In this document: piece by piece, positions 1 to 5,153 of the stretch | How positions within the stretch are numbered: position 1 is the first letter of the stretch | Layout: every line of letters begins with the position of its first letter | Notes under the pieces: generated by a model | What the model saw: only the letters and a program-made list of their open reading frames with translations | Told to the model about the DNA's origin: nothing | Database searches by the model: none | Program-made: the position numbers and the translations under genes | DNA from: Deltaproteobacteria bacterium | GTDB taxonomy: Bacteria > Desulfobacterota > DSM-4660 > Desulfatiglandales > Desulfatiglandaceae | DNA: 13,444 bases | Direction: 5' to 3' | Assembly: GCA_019314425.1 (NCBI GenBank) | Contig: JAFCZI010000024.1 | Coordinates: forward strand, 1 to 13,444

Positions 1-1
1 T

Positions 2-397
2 CATAAAGGCGATGAAGGTGTGAGCGCCTACAAAAACAATAAATCTAAGGACGGATCCAAGCCCGCCTATATGTTCGCTTTTGAGGGCGGCGTGGGAACA
101 TCGCCTTACCTTTTTGAAGATGAGGCGACACCTTTTTCCGACAACATGTTCGAAGGTGATGCGCTTCCCGGTTATGTTCTGAGAACACCCTCCGGAGACC
201 GGGCAAATGTGGAAGTGTTCGGTGTGTGGAAGGATGGATACTGGACGGTGGTGTTTAAGAGAAACCTTCGAACAGAATCCGAAAATGATGTTCAGTTCAC
301 CGCAAATTCAAATTATCCCTTCGGCATTTCCATCTTCGATAATGCAGGAGATGAAAAACATCTGAAAAGCCACCCATTGTACCTCTGGCTTGAATAG
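2..397 (+). CDS. C-terminal end of an ethylbenzene-dehydrogenase-type heme-binding (EB_dh) protein, 5' partial
   Basis: The frame is open to the left edge, so this is only the last 131 residues of a longer protein; the GTG at 20 is internal, not a start. The visible part matches the end of the EB_dh heme-binding fold found in the gamma subunit of ethylbenzene dehydrogenase and DMSO-reductase-type enzymes, and in the C-terminal half of some multiheme cytochromes. The recognisable signature is the block around 220-280 (VWKDGYWTVVFKRNL), then a YPFGISIFDN segment and a terminal beta strand ending LYLWLE. In the family this domain binds heme b and passes electrons to or from a molybdopterin catalytic subunit. 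No CxxCH motif lies in the visible part. The rest of the protein is outside the window, so hydrocarbon hydroxylation, a respiratory cytochrome or another redox role cannot be separated. The next gene is convergent and not obviously related. Confidence 0.75.
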   Translation, partial: HKGDEGVSAYKNNKSKDGSKPAYMFAFEGGVGTSPYLFEDEATPFSDNMFEGDALPGYVLRTPSGDRANVEVFGVWKDGYWTVVFKRNLRTESENDVQFTANSNYPFGISIFDNAGDEKHLKSHPLYLWLE

Positions 398-412
398 TTG
401 ATCCTTGACACT

Positions 413-429
413 TCCATTGCGCCAATGGA
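413..429. terminator. Short inverted repeat between convergent genes, possible weak terminator
   Basis: TCCATTG (413-419) and CAATGGA (423-429) form a perfect 7-bp stem with a CGC loop. It lies in the 46-bp gap between the EB_dh stop at 397 and the convergent lipoprotein stop at 444. No clear T-run follows on either strand, so termination function is only suggested by position. Confidence 0.3.
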
Positions 430-443
430 CCTTTAGGGCCGAT

Positions 444-1028
444 TCAACCGCCGTGATCATGGGGCACTGCAAAATTGTCTTCACAATCAGTGAGAGAGTC
501 ATCCTGAGCGGGTTTGCCATGGTATGCCATTCGGACCACTCTCCCTTTCGGGGGAACACAACGCAGATGCACCTCGAAGCGAGACGGGCGGTGTTTTCTA
601 GCCCCCGGGGTCTTGGGCAGGATTTTGGGTGTATAAGCGGCATGGGCCTGGTTGATGACCGTCCCGCCAGGTGAGACCACAGCCACATCCACATGACCGA
701 TACCGGAAAACTTCGCGTTGAGGCGACGTACTTCCCCCGTAATCACCAGATCATCACCTTCCTGCCTGACGGCAATATTCGACAGGGACACCCGTGAAGA
801 GGGGATGGGATCGACAAACAGTCCTCCCTCCATCTGAACAAGACCCGAATGCTGGGATACACATCCTCCCATACCGACGCAGGTCGCCAAAAGCCATAGC
901 AACAACAGGAAAGAACCTCTTTCTTTAAAGACGGTTATGATCCTGCGTACCGCTGTTTCTCTAAAGCGTACAATGGGCTTTTTCAAGATTTGCTCCTTTT
1001 TCGCCATCTTATCCGGCAGCGGGTTCAT
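444..1028 (-). CDS. Predicted lipoprotein of unknown function
   Basis: I do not recognise a named family. The product (194 aa from the ATG at 1028) has a basic N-terminal region (KERGSF), a hydrophobic stretch LLLLWLLATC at about residues 41-50, then VGMGGC with Cys56 as a lipobox-like cysteine. This suggests Sec export and lipidation, although Met rather than Leu at -3 makes the lipobox imperfect. The mature part is soluble and beta-rich by eye, with an ITGEVRR strand, a GHVDVAVVSPGG strand and a conserved-looking RPSRFEVHL strand, and it ends in a His/Asp tail. The start is uncertain. The ATG at 1028 and the in-frame ATG at 1007 lack a good ribosome site. A TTG at 986 follows AAGGAG by 7 bases and gives a 180-residue form with a more typical signal-peptide length. 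It is a single gene with its own promoter, convergent with the EB_dh gene. Confidence 0.7.
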   Translation of the reverse strand: MNPLPDKMAKKEQILKKPIVRFRETAVRRIITVFKERGSFLLLLWLLATCVGMGGCVSQHSGLVQMEGGLFVDPIPSSRVSLSNIAVRQEGDDLVITGEVRRLNAKFSGIGHVDVAVVSPGGTVINQAHAAYTPKILPKTPGARKHRPSRFEVHLRCVPPKGRVVRMAYHGKPAQDDSLTDCEDNFAVPHDHGG

Positions 1029-1064
1029 GAAAAAATGATAAGAAGTTGCTTTTCAAAGCAAAAA

Positions 1065-1092
1065 AATATAAAAAAGTACCCTGGTACGTCAA
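1065..1092 (-). promoter_or_regulatory. Sigma-70-type promoter of the lipoprotein gene with internal palindrome
   Basis: Read on the minus strand, TTGACG (1087-1092) and TATATT (1065-1070) are separated by 16 bases, a good match to -35 and -10 boxes. An inverted repeat GTACC-CT-GGTAC (1076-1087) fills most of the spacer and touches the -35 box, where a repressor could bind. A second hairpin-forming sequence, TTGCTTT-TC-AAAGCAA, lies downstream in the untranslated leader at about 1046-1061. Operator function is inference. Confidence 0.5.
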
Positions 1093-1119
1093 GGAAAAAA
1101 GTCTGCTGAATGGTTAGAC

Positions 1120-1264
1120 AGTGTCCGTCCACAAATGAGAAAATTTGTTCGAGTTCAAGGAAGGCGCTAATTGTAACCGCAGGAATACATTGAAGGTATT
1201 TCGAGGATTACAATTTTCGCCTGACGCCGAAATCGGACAAATTGGCCATTTGTGGATGGGCACT
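1120..1264. repeat. 145-bp foldback/MITE-like repeat, copy 1
   Basis: The same sequence recurs at 13137-13280 in the same orientation, about 87% identical by hand alignment. The element begins AGTGTCCGTCCACAAATG and ends CATTTGTGGATGGGCACT, which are imperfect terminal inverted repeats. The complementarity continues inward (for example AATTTGT/ACAAATT and ATTGTAA/TTACAAT), so nearly the whole element can fold into one long hairpin. There is no credible coding sequence inside; the short ORFs through it are by-products of the palindrome. No clear target-site duplication is visible (flanks ttagac and aagaaa). This fits a non-autonomous miniature inverted-repeat element or a large REP-like sequence. 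It ends 22 bp before the scaffold gene's ATG, so it makes up most of that operon's upstream region. Confidence 0.8.
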
Positions 1265-1286
1265 AAGAAACAAAGGAGGTTTTCAA

Positions 1287-1979
1287 ATGAATATGACATC
1301 GGAAGTGGCGGGGATGGTTTGTGTGGCCAAGGGGCCCAAAAACGGCCCGGCGCCCATTCCTGAAGAAGGGAAATGGGTTCAGGCCAAAGAGATTAAAGAT
1401 ATTTCCGGTTTGACCCACGGGGTCGGTTGGTGCGCACCCCAGCAGGGGGCAAGCAAACTGACCCTGAATGTGAAAAACGGTATCATTGAGGAAGCCCTGG
1501 TGGAAACCCTCGGGTGTACGGGCATGACCCATTCTGCGGCCATGGCGGCGGAAATCCTTCCCGGGAAAACCATTCTGGAGGCCCTGAATACGGATCTCGT
1601 GTGCGACGCCATCAACGTGGCCATGCGGGAACTCTTTCTGCAAATTGTCTATGGAAGGACTCAGACGGCATTCTCCGAAGGGGGGCTTCCCATCGGCGCG
1701 GGCCTCGAAGACCTGGGAAAAGGCTTTCGAAGTGTCGTGGGCACCATGTACGGCACAAATGCCAAAGGGGCACGATACCTTGAAATGGCCGAAGGATACG
1801 TCAAGAGAATCGGCCTGGACGAAAACGATGAGATCATCGGGTACGAATTCATTCAGCTGGGCACCATGATGGATCTGATCGAAAAAGGTATGGATGCGGG
1901 CGAAGCCCTCAAAAAGGCCACCGGAACCTACGGCCGGTTTCAGGATGCCGTTCAAACCATCAATCCGAGACACCAATAG
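1287..1979 (+). CDS. NifU/IscU-like iron-sulfur cluster assembly scaffold protein paired with GGGtGRT
   Basis: This 230-aa protein resembles the NifU N-terminal (IscU-like) scaffold fold, on which Fe-S clusters are built or held. Three cysteines sit in scaffold-like positions: Cys49 (GVGWCAPQQG), Cys77 (ETLGCTGMTHSAAMAAE) and Cys106 (DLVCDAIN). The segment between Cys77 and Cys106, with LPGKTILEA, is the typical post-cysteine helix and loop. The protein is longer than housekeeping IscU (about 130 aa), with an N-terminal extension holding Cys12 and a C-terminal helical region. The start at 1287 is chosen because AGGAGG lies 7 bases upstream; an in-frame upstream start would read through the repeat element. 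The stop is 12 bp before the GGGtGRT gene, so the two are co-transcribed. These families are known to be neighbours in other anaerobes. Whether it really carries a cluster, and for which target, is unknown. Confidence 0.75.
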   Translation: MNMTSEVAGMVCVAKGPKNGPAPIPEEGKWVQAKEIKDISGLTHGVGWCAPQQGASKLTLNVKNGIIEEALVETLGCTGMTHSAAMAAEILPGKTILEALNTDLVCDAINVAMRELFLQIVYGRTQTAFSEGGLPIGAGLEDLGKGFRSVVGTMYGTNAKGARYLEMAEGYVKRIGLDENDEIIGYEFIQLGTMMDLIEKGMDAGEALKKATGTYGRFQDAVQTINPRHQ

Positions 1980-1991
1980 GGGGGTCAAACA

Positions 1992-2990
1992 ATGGCACTT
2001 TTTGAAGGATATGACAGACGGATCAAACAGATCACCTCTACCCTTGAACAATACGGCATCGCCTCCCTGGAAGAGGCCGATGCGATCTGCAAGGAAAAGG
2101 GCCTGGATGTGTACCGGATCGTAAAAGAGGTTCAACCCATCTGTTTTGATAACGCCTGCTGGGCATACCTGTTGGGGGCGGCCATCGCCATCAAAAAAGG
2201 GCAGGTGCGAGCCTATGATATCGCGGAAACCCTTGGGATCGGATTGCAGGCCTTCTGCATTCCCGGGTCCGTTGCAGACGACCGGAAGGTGGGCCTGGGA
2301 CACGGCAACCTGGCGGCCATGCTACTCAAGGAGGAAACACAATGTTTCGCTTTTGTGGCGGGCCATGAGTCTTTTGCTGCGGCTGAAGGGGCCATTGGTC
2401 TTGCCAATTCCGCCAACAAGGCCCGGGAAAAACCGTTAAAGGTCATCTTAAACGGCCTGGGGAAAGACGCAGCCCACATCATTTCGCGCATCAACGGGTT
2501 TACCCATGTGATCACAAAATTCGACTACAAAACCGGAGCGCTTGAAATTGTCAAGGAAACGCCCTATTCCACCGCCGAACGGGCCAAAGTGAAGTGCTAC
2601 GGGGCCGATGACGTGCGGGAAGGGGTGGCCATCAATCACCATGAGGGGGTGGATGTGTCCATCACGGGAAACTCCACCAACCCCACCCGGTTCCAACACC
2701 CGGTGGCCGGCACCTACAAAAAAGAATGTCAGTTGAAAGGCAAAAAGTATTTTTCAGTGGCCTCGGGCGGCGGCACGGGACGGACCCTTCATCCGGATAA
2801 CATGGGCGCCGGCCCCGCCTCCTACGGGATGACCGATACCATGGGCAGAATGCATTCGGATGCGCAGTTCGCCGGTTCTTCCTCAGTTCCCGCCCACGTG
2901 GAGATGATGGGTTTCATCGGCATGGGAAACAACCCCATGGTGGGGGCTTCCGTAGCCGTGGCCGTGGCCGTGGAACAGGCCATGAAATAA
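1992..2990 (+). CDS. GGGtGRT family protein
   Basis: The 332-aa product carries the motif that names the family, SGGGTGRTLHPDN, with GGGTGRT at residues 259-265. The family is conserved, mainly in anaerobic bacteria and archaea, and has no assigned biochemical role that I know of. Other visible features are a glycine-rich segment around residues 92-110 (PGSVADDRKVGLGHGN), a His pair (INHHEGVDV, about 214-222), and seven cysteines at 33, 51, 56, 89, 118, 202 and 246. C51 and C56 are close together (ICFDNAC). The C terminus is small and hydrophobic (GASVAVAVAVEQAMK). No signal peptide or membrane segment is seen, so it is probably cytoplasmic. A G-rich run 5-10 bases before the ATG could serve as ribosome site. 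It lies 12 bp after the NifU-like gene, which suggests it uses, carries or helps make an Fe-S species; that link is inference from context. Confidence 0.85.
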   Translation: MALFEGYDRRIKQITSTLEQYGIASLEEADAICKEKGLDVYRIVKEVQPICFDNACWAYLLGAAIAIKKGQVRAYDIAETLGIGLQAFCIPGSVADDRKVGLGHGNLAAMLLKEETQCFAFVAGHESFAAAEGAIGLANSANKAREKPLKVILNGLGKDAAHIISRINGFTHVITKFDYKTGALEIVKETPYSTAERAKVKCYGADDVREGVAINHHEGVDVSITGNSTNPTRFQHPVAGTYKKECQLKGKKYFSVASGGGTGRTLHPDNMGAGPASYGMTDTMGRMHSDAQFAGSSSVPAHVEMMGFIGMGNNPMVGASVAVAVAVEQAMK

Positions 2991-3001
2991 AAGAAACGGC
3001 T

Positions 3002-4249
3002 TCATCTGGCGCTCCTCCTGAACCCCTGAATGGCGCGGATCCGATCCAGAACCGGCGGGTGACTGTAGCTCAGAAACACTTTGAGGGGATGGGGCGTCAG
3101 GTTGGAGAGGTTGTCCACACTGAGCTTTTTAAGGGCCGCGATCATGGATTGGGGCCGTTGATAGGTCCGAACCGCCCAGGCATCGGCTTCATATTCATGG
3201 TGGCGGGACAACATGTTGCCGAAAATGGAGAGGATCATCTCGATGGGGGCATAAAGAAAACCGAAAAAGAACAGACTGGCATAGATAGAAATATGCTCCA
3301 TTTGAAATGCCGCAAACAGGGCGGGATTGTTCATGAAAATGGAGAGGATATAAAACATGAGCCCGGTTGACAGAATGGAAATGATAATGGATTTAAGGAT
3401 ATGCTTCTTTTTATAATGTCCCATTTCGTGGGCCAGAATGGACACCAGCTCCTCGGTGGTATGCTTTGAAATAAGGGTGTCAAACAGCACAATGCGCCTG
3501 AAACGCCCAAATCCGGTGAAAAACGCATTGGCTTTTGTGGAGCGTTTGGATCCATCCATGGAGAAAACACCTTTGATCTTAAACCGCTGCTTTTTGGCGT
3601 AGTCTTCAATGGCCGATTTCAACTCTCCCTCCTCCAGAGGAACGAATTTATTGAAAATGGGCATGATCACCACCGGTGCGATGAACATGAGAAAAACCTG
3701 AATGACCGTGAGCGCCCCCCAGCAGTAAGCCCACGCCATGGGGCCGGTTTGTTCAAAGAACCACAAAATGGCTGAAAACACGGAGGCGCCGATAACTATC
3801 GCCAACAACCATCCCTTCAGAATGTCCAGCACAAAGGTTCCCGGCGTTGTCTTGTTGAACCCGTATTTTTCCTCGATAACAAATGTGCTGTAGACAGAAA
3901 AAGGCAGGCTCAATATCTGGGACCCGAACAGCAAAATGGCGGCAAAAATAAGACCCGTGGCGATGGGCCCCCAGTGAAAGCTCCTGGACCACTGATCCAC
4001 CCAGTTAAACCCTCCCAACAGGATAAAGGCAATAACCGCAGGCGTCGATATGGAACCGGTGATCAGTCCAAATCGGGTGTTTTCCTTGAGATATTCCTGT
4101 GATTTCCTGTATTTCTCCTCATCGTAATACCCGGCGAACCCCGTCGGCAAATCGGTTTTCAGGTGTTTGACATTGAGGGCATCCACTACCAGGCCCAGCG
4201 CGTAATCGCCAATGAGAATAAACAGAATAATGATCAAAAACACGTTCAT
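3002..4249 (-). CDS. M48 family Ste24-type membrane metalloprotease
   Basis: This is an integral-membrane zinc endopeptidase of the Ste24/CAAX-protease branch of M48. Counting from the ATG at 4249 (415 aa), the order is an N-terminal hydrophobic helix, the M48_N multi-helix region (to about residue 200), the conserved block GSKRSTKANAFFTGFGRFRR, the zinc site HEMGH (274-278) in LAHEMGHYKKKH, a further hydrophobic region, then the third ligand Glu354 in YEADAWA and the terminal SYSHPP motif. All expected catalytic residues are present and the length is normal for the family. Bacterial members cleave or quality-control membrane and exported proteins; the substrate here is unknown. A TTG four codons upstream is also in frame, but the ATG has GGAG 7 bases before it. 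It begins 20 bp after queF stops, so both probably share a transcript. It converges on GGGtGRT with only 11 bp between stops. Confidence 0.9.
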   Translation of the reverse strand: MNVFLIIILFILIGDYALGLVVDALNVKHLKTDLPTGFAGYYDEEKYRKSQEYLKENTRFGLITGSISTPAVIAFILLGGFNWVDQWSRSFHWGPIATGLIFAAILLFGSQILSLPFSVYSTFVIEEKYGFNKTTPGTFVLDILKGWLLAIVIGASVFSAILWFFEQTGPMAWAYCWGALTVIQVFLMFIAPVVIMPIFNKFVPLEEGELKSAIEDYAKKQRFKIKGVFSMDGSKRSTKANAFFTGFGRFRRIVLFDTLISKHTTEELVSILAHEMGHYKKKHILKSIIISILSTGLMFYILSIFMNNPALFAAFQMEHISIYASLFFFGFLYAPIEMILSIFGNMLSRHHEYEADAWAVRTYQRPQSMIAALKKLSVDNLSNLTPHPLKVFLSYSHPPVLDRIRAIQGFRRSAR

Positions 4250-4269
4250 GAATAACTCCAAAAGGTCTC

Positions 4270-4656
4270 TTACAAGTGTCCTTCGATACAGGTGGTATCG
4301 AACCCACCCCTTGTATTGTAAATGGTGGTGATCTTCAACCGTTCGGTTTTCAACACCGTTTTCAGATCGTCATAAATCCGTCGGGTGACACCTTCCTGAA
4401 AAAGCCCTACGTTTTTAAAGCTGACCGTATAGTATTTGAGCGATTTCAGTTCGATGCACCGGCCGCCTTCCGGGTGGTATTCGATGATCAGATGGCCCAC
4501 ATCGGGCAGGCCGCTGAAAGGACAGGCGGCGATGAACTCCCAGGTTTCAGTTTTAATGTATTGATTGGGGCTGTCAAAATCAAAGGTTTCCAGAAAATCC
4601 GCTCTGATTTTGTCGGGACTTTCCCATGGGAAGATTTTTCCTTCTGCCTCGATCAT
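4270..4656 (-). CDS. queF: NADPH-dependent 7-cyano-7-deazaguanine reductase (preQ0 reductase, unimodular)
   Basis: QueF reduces the nitrile of preQ0 to the aminomethyl group of preQ1, on the way to queuosine in tRNA. The 128-aa product is the short single-module type. Visible motifs are the nucleophile Cys45 in ACPFSGLPD with Asp52 seven residues on, the substrate/cofactor motif ELKSLKYY at 69-76, and the conserved TRGGF near the C terminus. Where the Bacillus enzyme has the His-Glu pair (His96/Glu97), this protein reads FQEG, so Glu88 is kept and the His is Gln87. The start at 4656 is preferred because AAAGGAG lies 8 bases upstream; an in-frame ATG at 4689 adds 11 residues but has no ribosome site. 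It precedes the M48 protease gene by 20 bp. No other queuosine genes are in view. Confidence 0.9.
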   Translation of the reverse strand: MIEAEGKIFPWESPDKIRADFLETFDFDSPNQYIKTETWEFIAACPFSGLPDVGHLIIEYHPEGGRCIELKSLKYYTVSFKNVGLFQEGVTRRIYDDLKTVLKTERLKITTIYNTRGGFDTTCIEGHL

Positions 4657-4700
4657 ATGGCGGTCTCCTTTTTCAGAATGCGGGGACATTCGGTCTATTT

Positions 4701-4731
4701 AGTGTCTGAACGGCTTTTTCGTTCAGGCACT
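4701..4731. repeat. 31-bp hairpin element with AGTG/CACT ends
   Basis: AGTGTCTGAACG (4701-4712) pairs with CGTTCAGGCACT (4720-4731) around a GCTTTTT loop; one pair is a G-T wobble or mismatch and the stem gains a T-A pair outside. ATTT occurs directly on both sides (4697-4700 and 4732-4735), which could be a short target duplication or chance. The ends resemble the termini of the 145-bp repeats (AGTGTCCG... and ...GGGCACT). It lies between queF and the leader of the divergent aminotransferase. A role as terminator is unlikely because no gene ends here. Confidence 0.55.
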
Positions 4732-4815
4732 ATTTAATTGGGCGGGCACACAGGCCTCGCTATCCATACCCTATCTTCACGGAAAAGCCAATGCCAATTC
4801 ATTTTCACAAAAAAG

Positions 4816-4826
4816 GTGATTATCAC
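4816..4826. promoter_or_regulatory. Perfect 11-bp inverted repeat, possible operator
   Basis: GTGAT-T-ATCAC is a perfect palindrome embedded in A-rich sequence, 10 bases upstream of the -35 box proposed for the aminotransferase leader. The half-site spacing (GTGA-N3-TCAC) is too short for a standard Crp/Fnr site (N6). Regulator unknown. The rest of 4733-4835 shows no gene or other recognisable signal. Confidence 0.3.
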
Positions 4827-4835
4827 AAAAAAACC

Positions 4836-4864
4836 TTGAATTGTTTTCTAAAGCATGTCATAAG
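4836..4864 (+). promoter_or_regulatory. Candidate promoter for the aminotransferase leader transcript
   Basis: TTGAAT (4836-4841) and CATAAG (4859-4864) are separated by 17 bases. The -10 matches consensus at four of six positions. Initiation near 4871 would give a leader of about 280 nt containing the Ala/Val-rich ORF and both attenuator hairpins. Confidence 0.4.
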
Positions 4865-4954
4865 GGGTATTTCAATTGGATGAGACTTAGAGGGATTGAA
4901 AGGATTAGCGACGTGTTTTCTTTTCGTAACCAACAGATTATCGGTGGATTCCAC

Positions 4955-5029
4955 ATGTCCGACGAGGTGGCATCAGCCGCTGCGGTAGCTGCTGAGCCTG
5001 TGGTTCTGGGAGGACCGTCGATGGCATAA
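4955..5029 (+). CDS. Ala/Val-rich 24-codon leader peptide (attenuator sensor)
   Basis: ATG at 4955 follows GGTGGA by 6 bases and opens a 24-residue ORF ending TAA at 5027-5029. Seven residues are Ala and four are Val. The core SAAAVAAEPVVL (codons 7-18) packs six Ala and Val codons in a row, using several different Ala codons (GCC, GCT, GCG; GCA just before). Composition like this, in a tiny ORF before a biosynthetic gene and ahead of overlapping hairpins, is typical of the leader peptides of ilvB, leu or trp operons, where ribosome stalling reads charged-tRNA supply. The frame also extends upstream to an ATG at 4880, but that has no ribosome site and would sit almost at the proposed transcript start. 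GTGGA-T-TCCAC (4944-4954) overlaps the ribosome site. The stop codon lies in the loop of a small hairpin (GATGG-CATAAA-CCATC, 5020-5035). No peptide-family match is claimed; a small bioactive peptide is the alternative. Confidence 0.6.
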   Translation: MSDEVASAAAVAAEPVVLGGPSMA

Positions 5030-5065
5030 ACCATCAACAAAACCAACCAGGGTTGCAGGCGACTC

Positions 5066-5111
5066 GCGGCCCTTTTCTTGAGGGGCTGCTTGAATTTGCG
5101 GCCCTTTTTTT
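5066..5111 (+). promoter_or_regulatory. Transcription attenuator: mutually exclusive antiterminator and terminator hairpins
   Basis: The segment GCGGCCCTT occurs twice, at 5066-5074 (A) and 5098-5106 (C), on either side of AGGGGCTGC at 5081-5089 (B). B can pair over 9 bp with A (loop TTCTTG) or over 9 bp with C (loop of 8 nt), but not both. The B:C hairpin runs into a T-run (5105-5111) and is a textbook intrinsic terminator; A:B is the competing antiterminator. The leader ORF stops 36 bases before A. Within the leader, GCCTG-TGGTT (4996-5005) can pair with AACCA (5045-5049) and CAGGC (5056-5060), a possible 1:2 hairpin next to A. All pairings were read by eye; energies were not computed. Confidence 0.65.
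5081..5111 (+). terminator. Intrinsic terminator (B:C hairpin) before the aminotransferase gene
   Basis: AGGGGCTGC (5081-5089) pairs with GCGGCCCTT (5098-5106), mostly G-C with two G-T wobbles, followed directly by T residues to 5111. It stands 42 bases before the aminotransferase ATG, so termination here would silence that gene. No gene other than the small leader ORF ends upstream of it. Confidence 0.65.
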
Positions 5112-5153
5112 ATAGACTGAAGGCGTTTTTTTAAGCAGGAGGAGAAATTATTT

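Noticed and set aside
1114..1363. Short ORFs on both strands through repeat copy 1 (61 and 72 aa), and similar ones at copy 2
   Set aside because: They follow the palindromic repeat, are not preserved as frames between the two copies, and overlap the real scaffold start.
1263..2303. A 346-aa minus-strand ORF opposite the scaffold and GGGtGRT genes
   Set aside because: It is antisense to two recognisable genes and has a composition typical of antisense open frames, with no recognisable domain.
2950..2976. GTGGCC repeats at the end of the GGGtGRT gene
   Set aside because: They encode the alternating Val-Ala C-terminal segment in frame and need no other explanation.
4816..4826. Crp/Fnr binding site reading of GTGATTATCAC
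   Set aside because: Those sites need six bases between half-sites; only three are present. Kept only as a generic palindrome.
4841..4954. Longer version of the leader ORF starting at TTG 4841 or ATG 4880
   Set aside because: Neither start has a ribosome site, and both lie at or upstream of the proposed transcript start. The ATG at 4955 has a suitable site.
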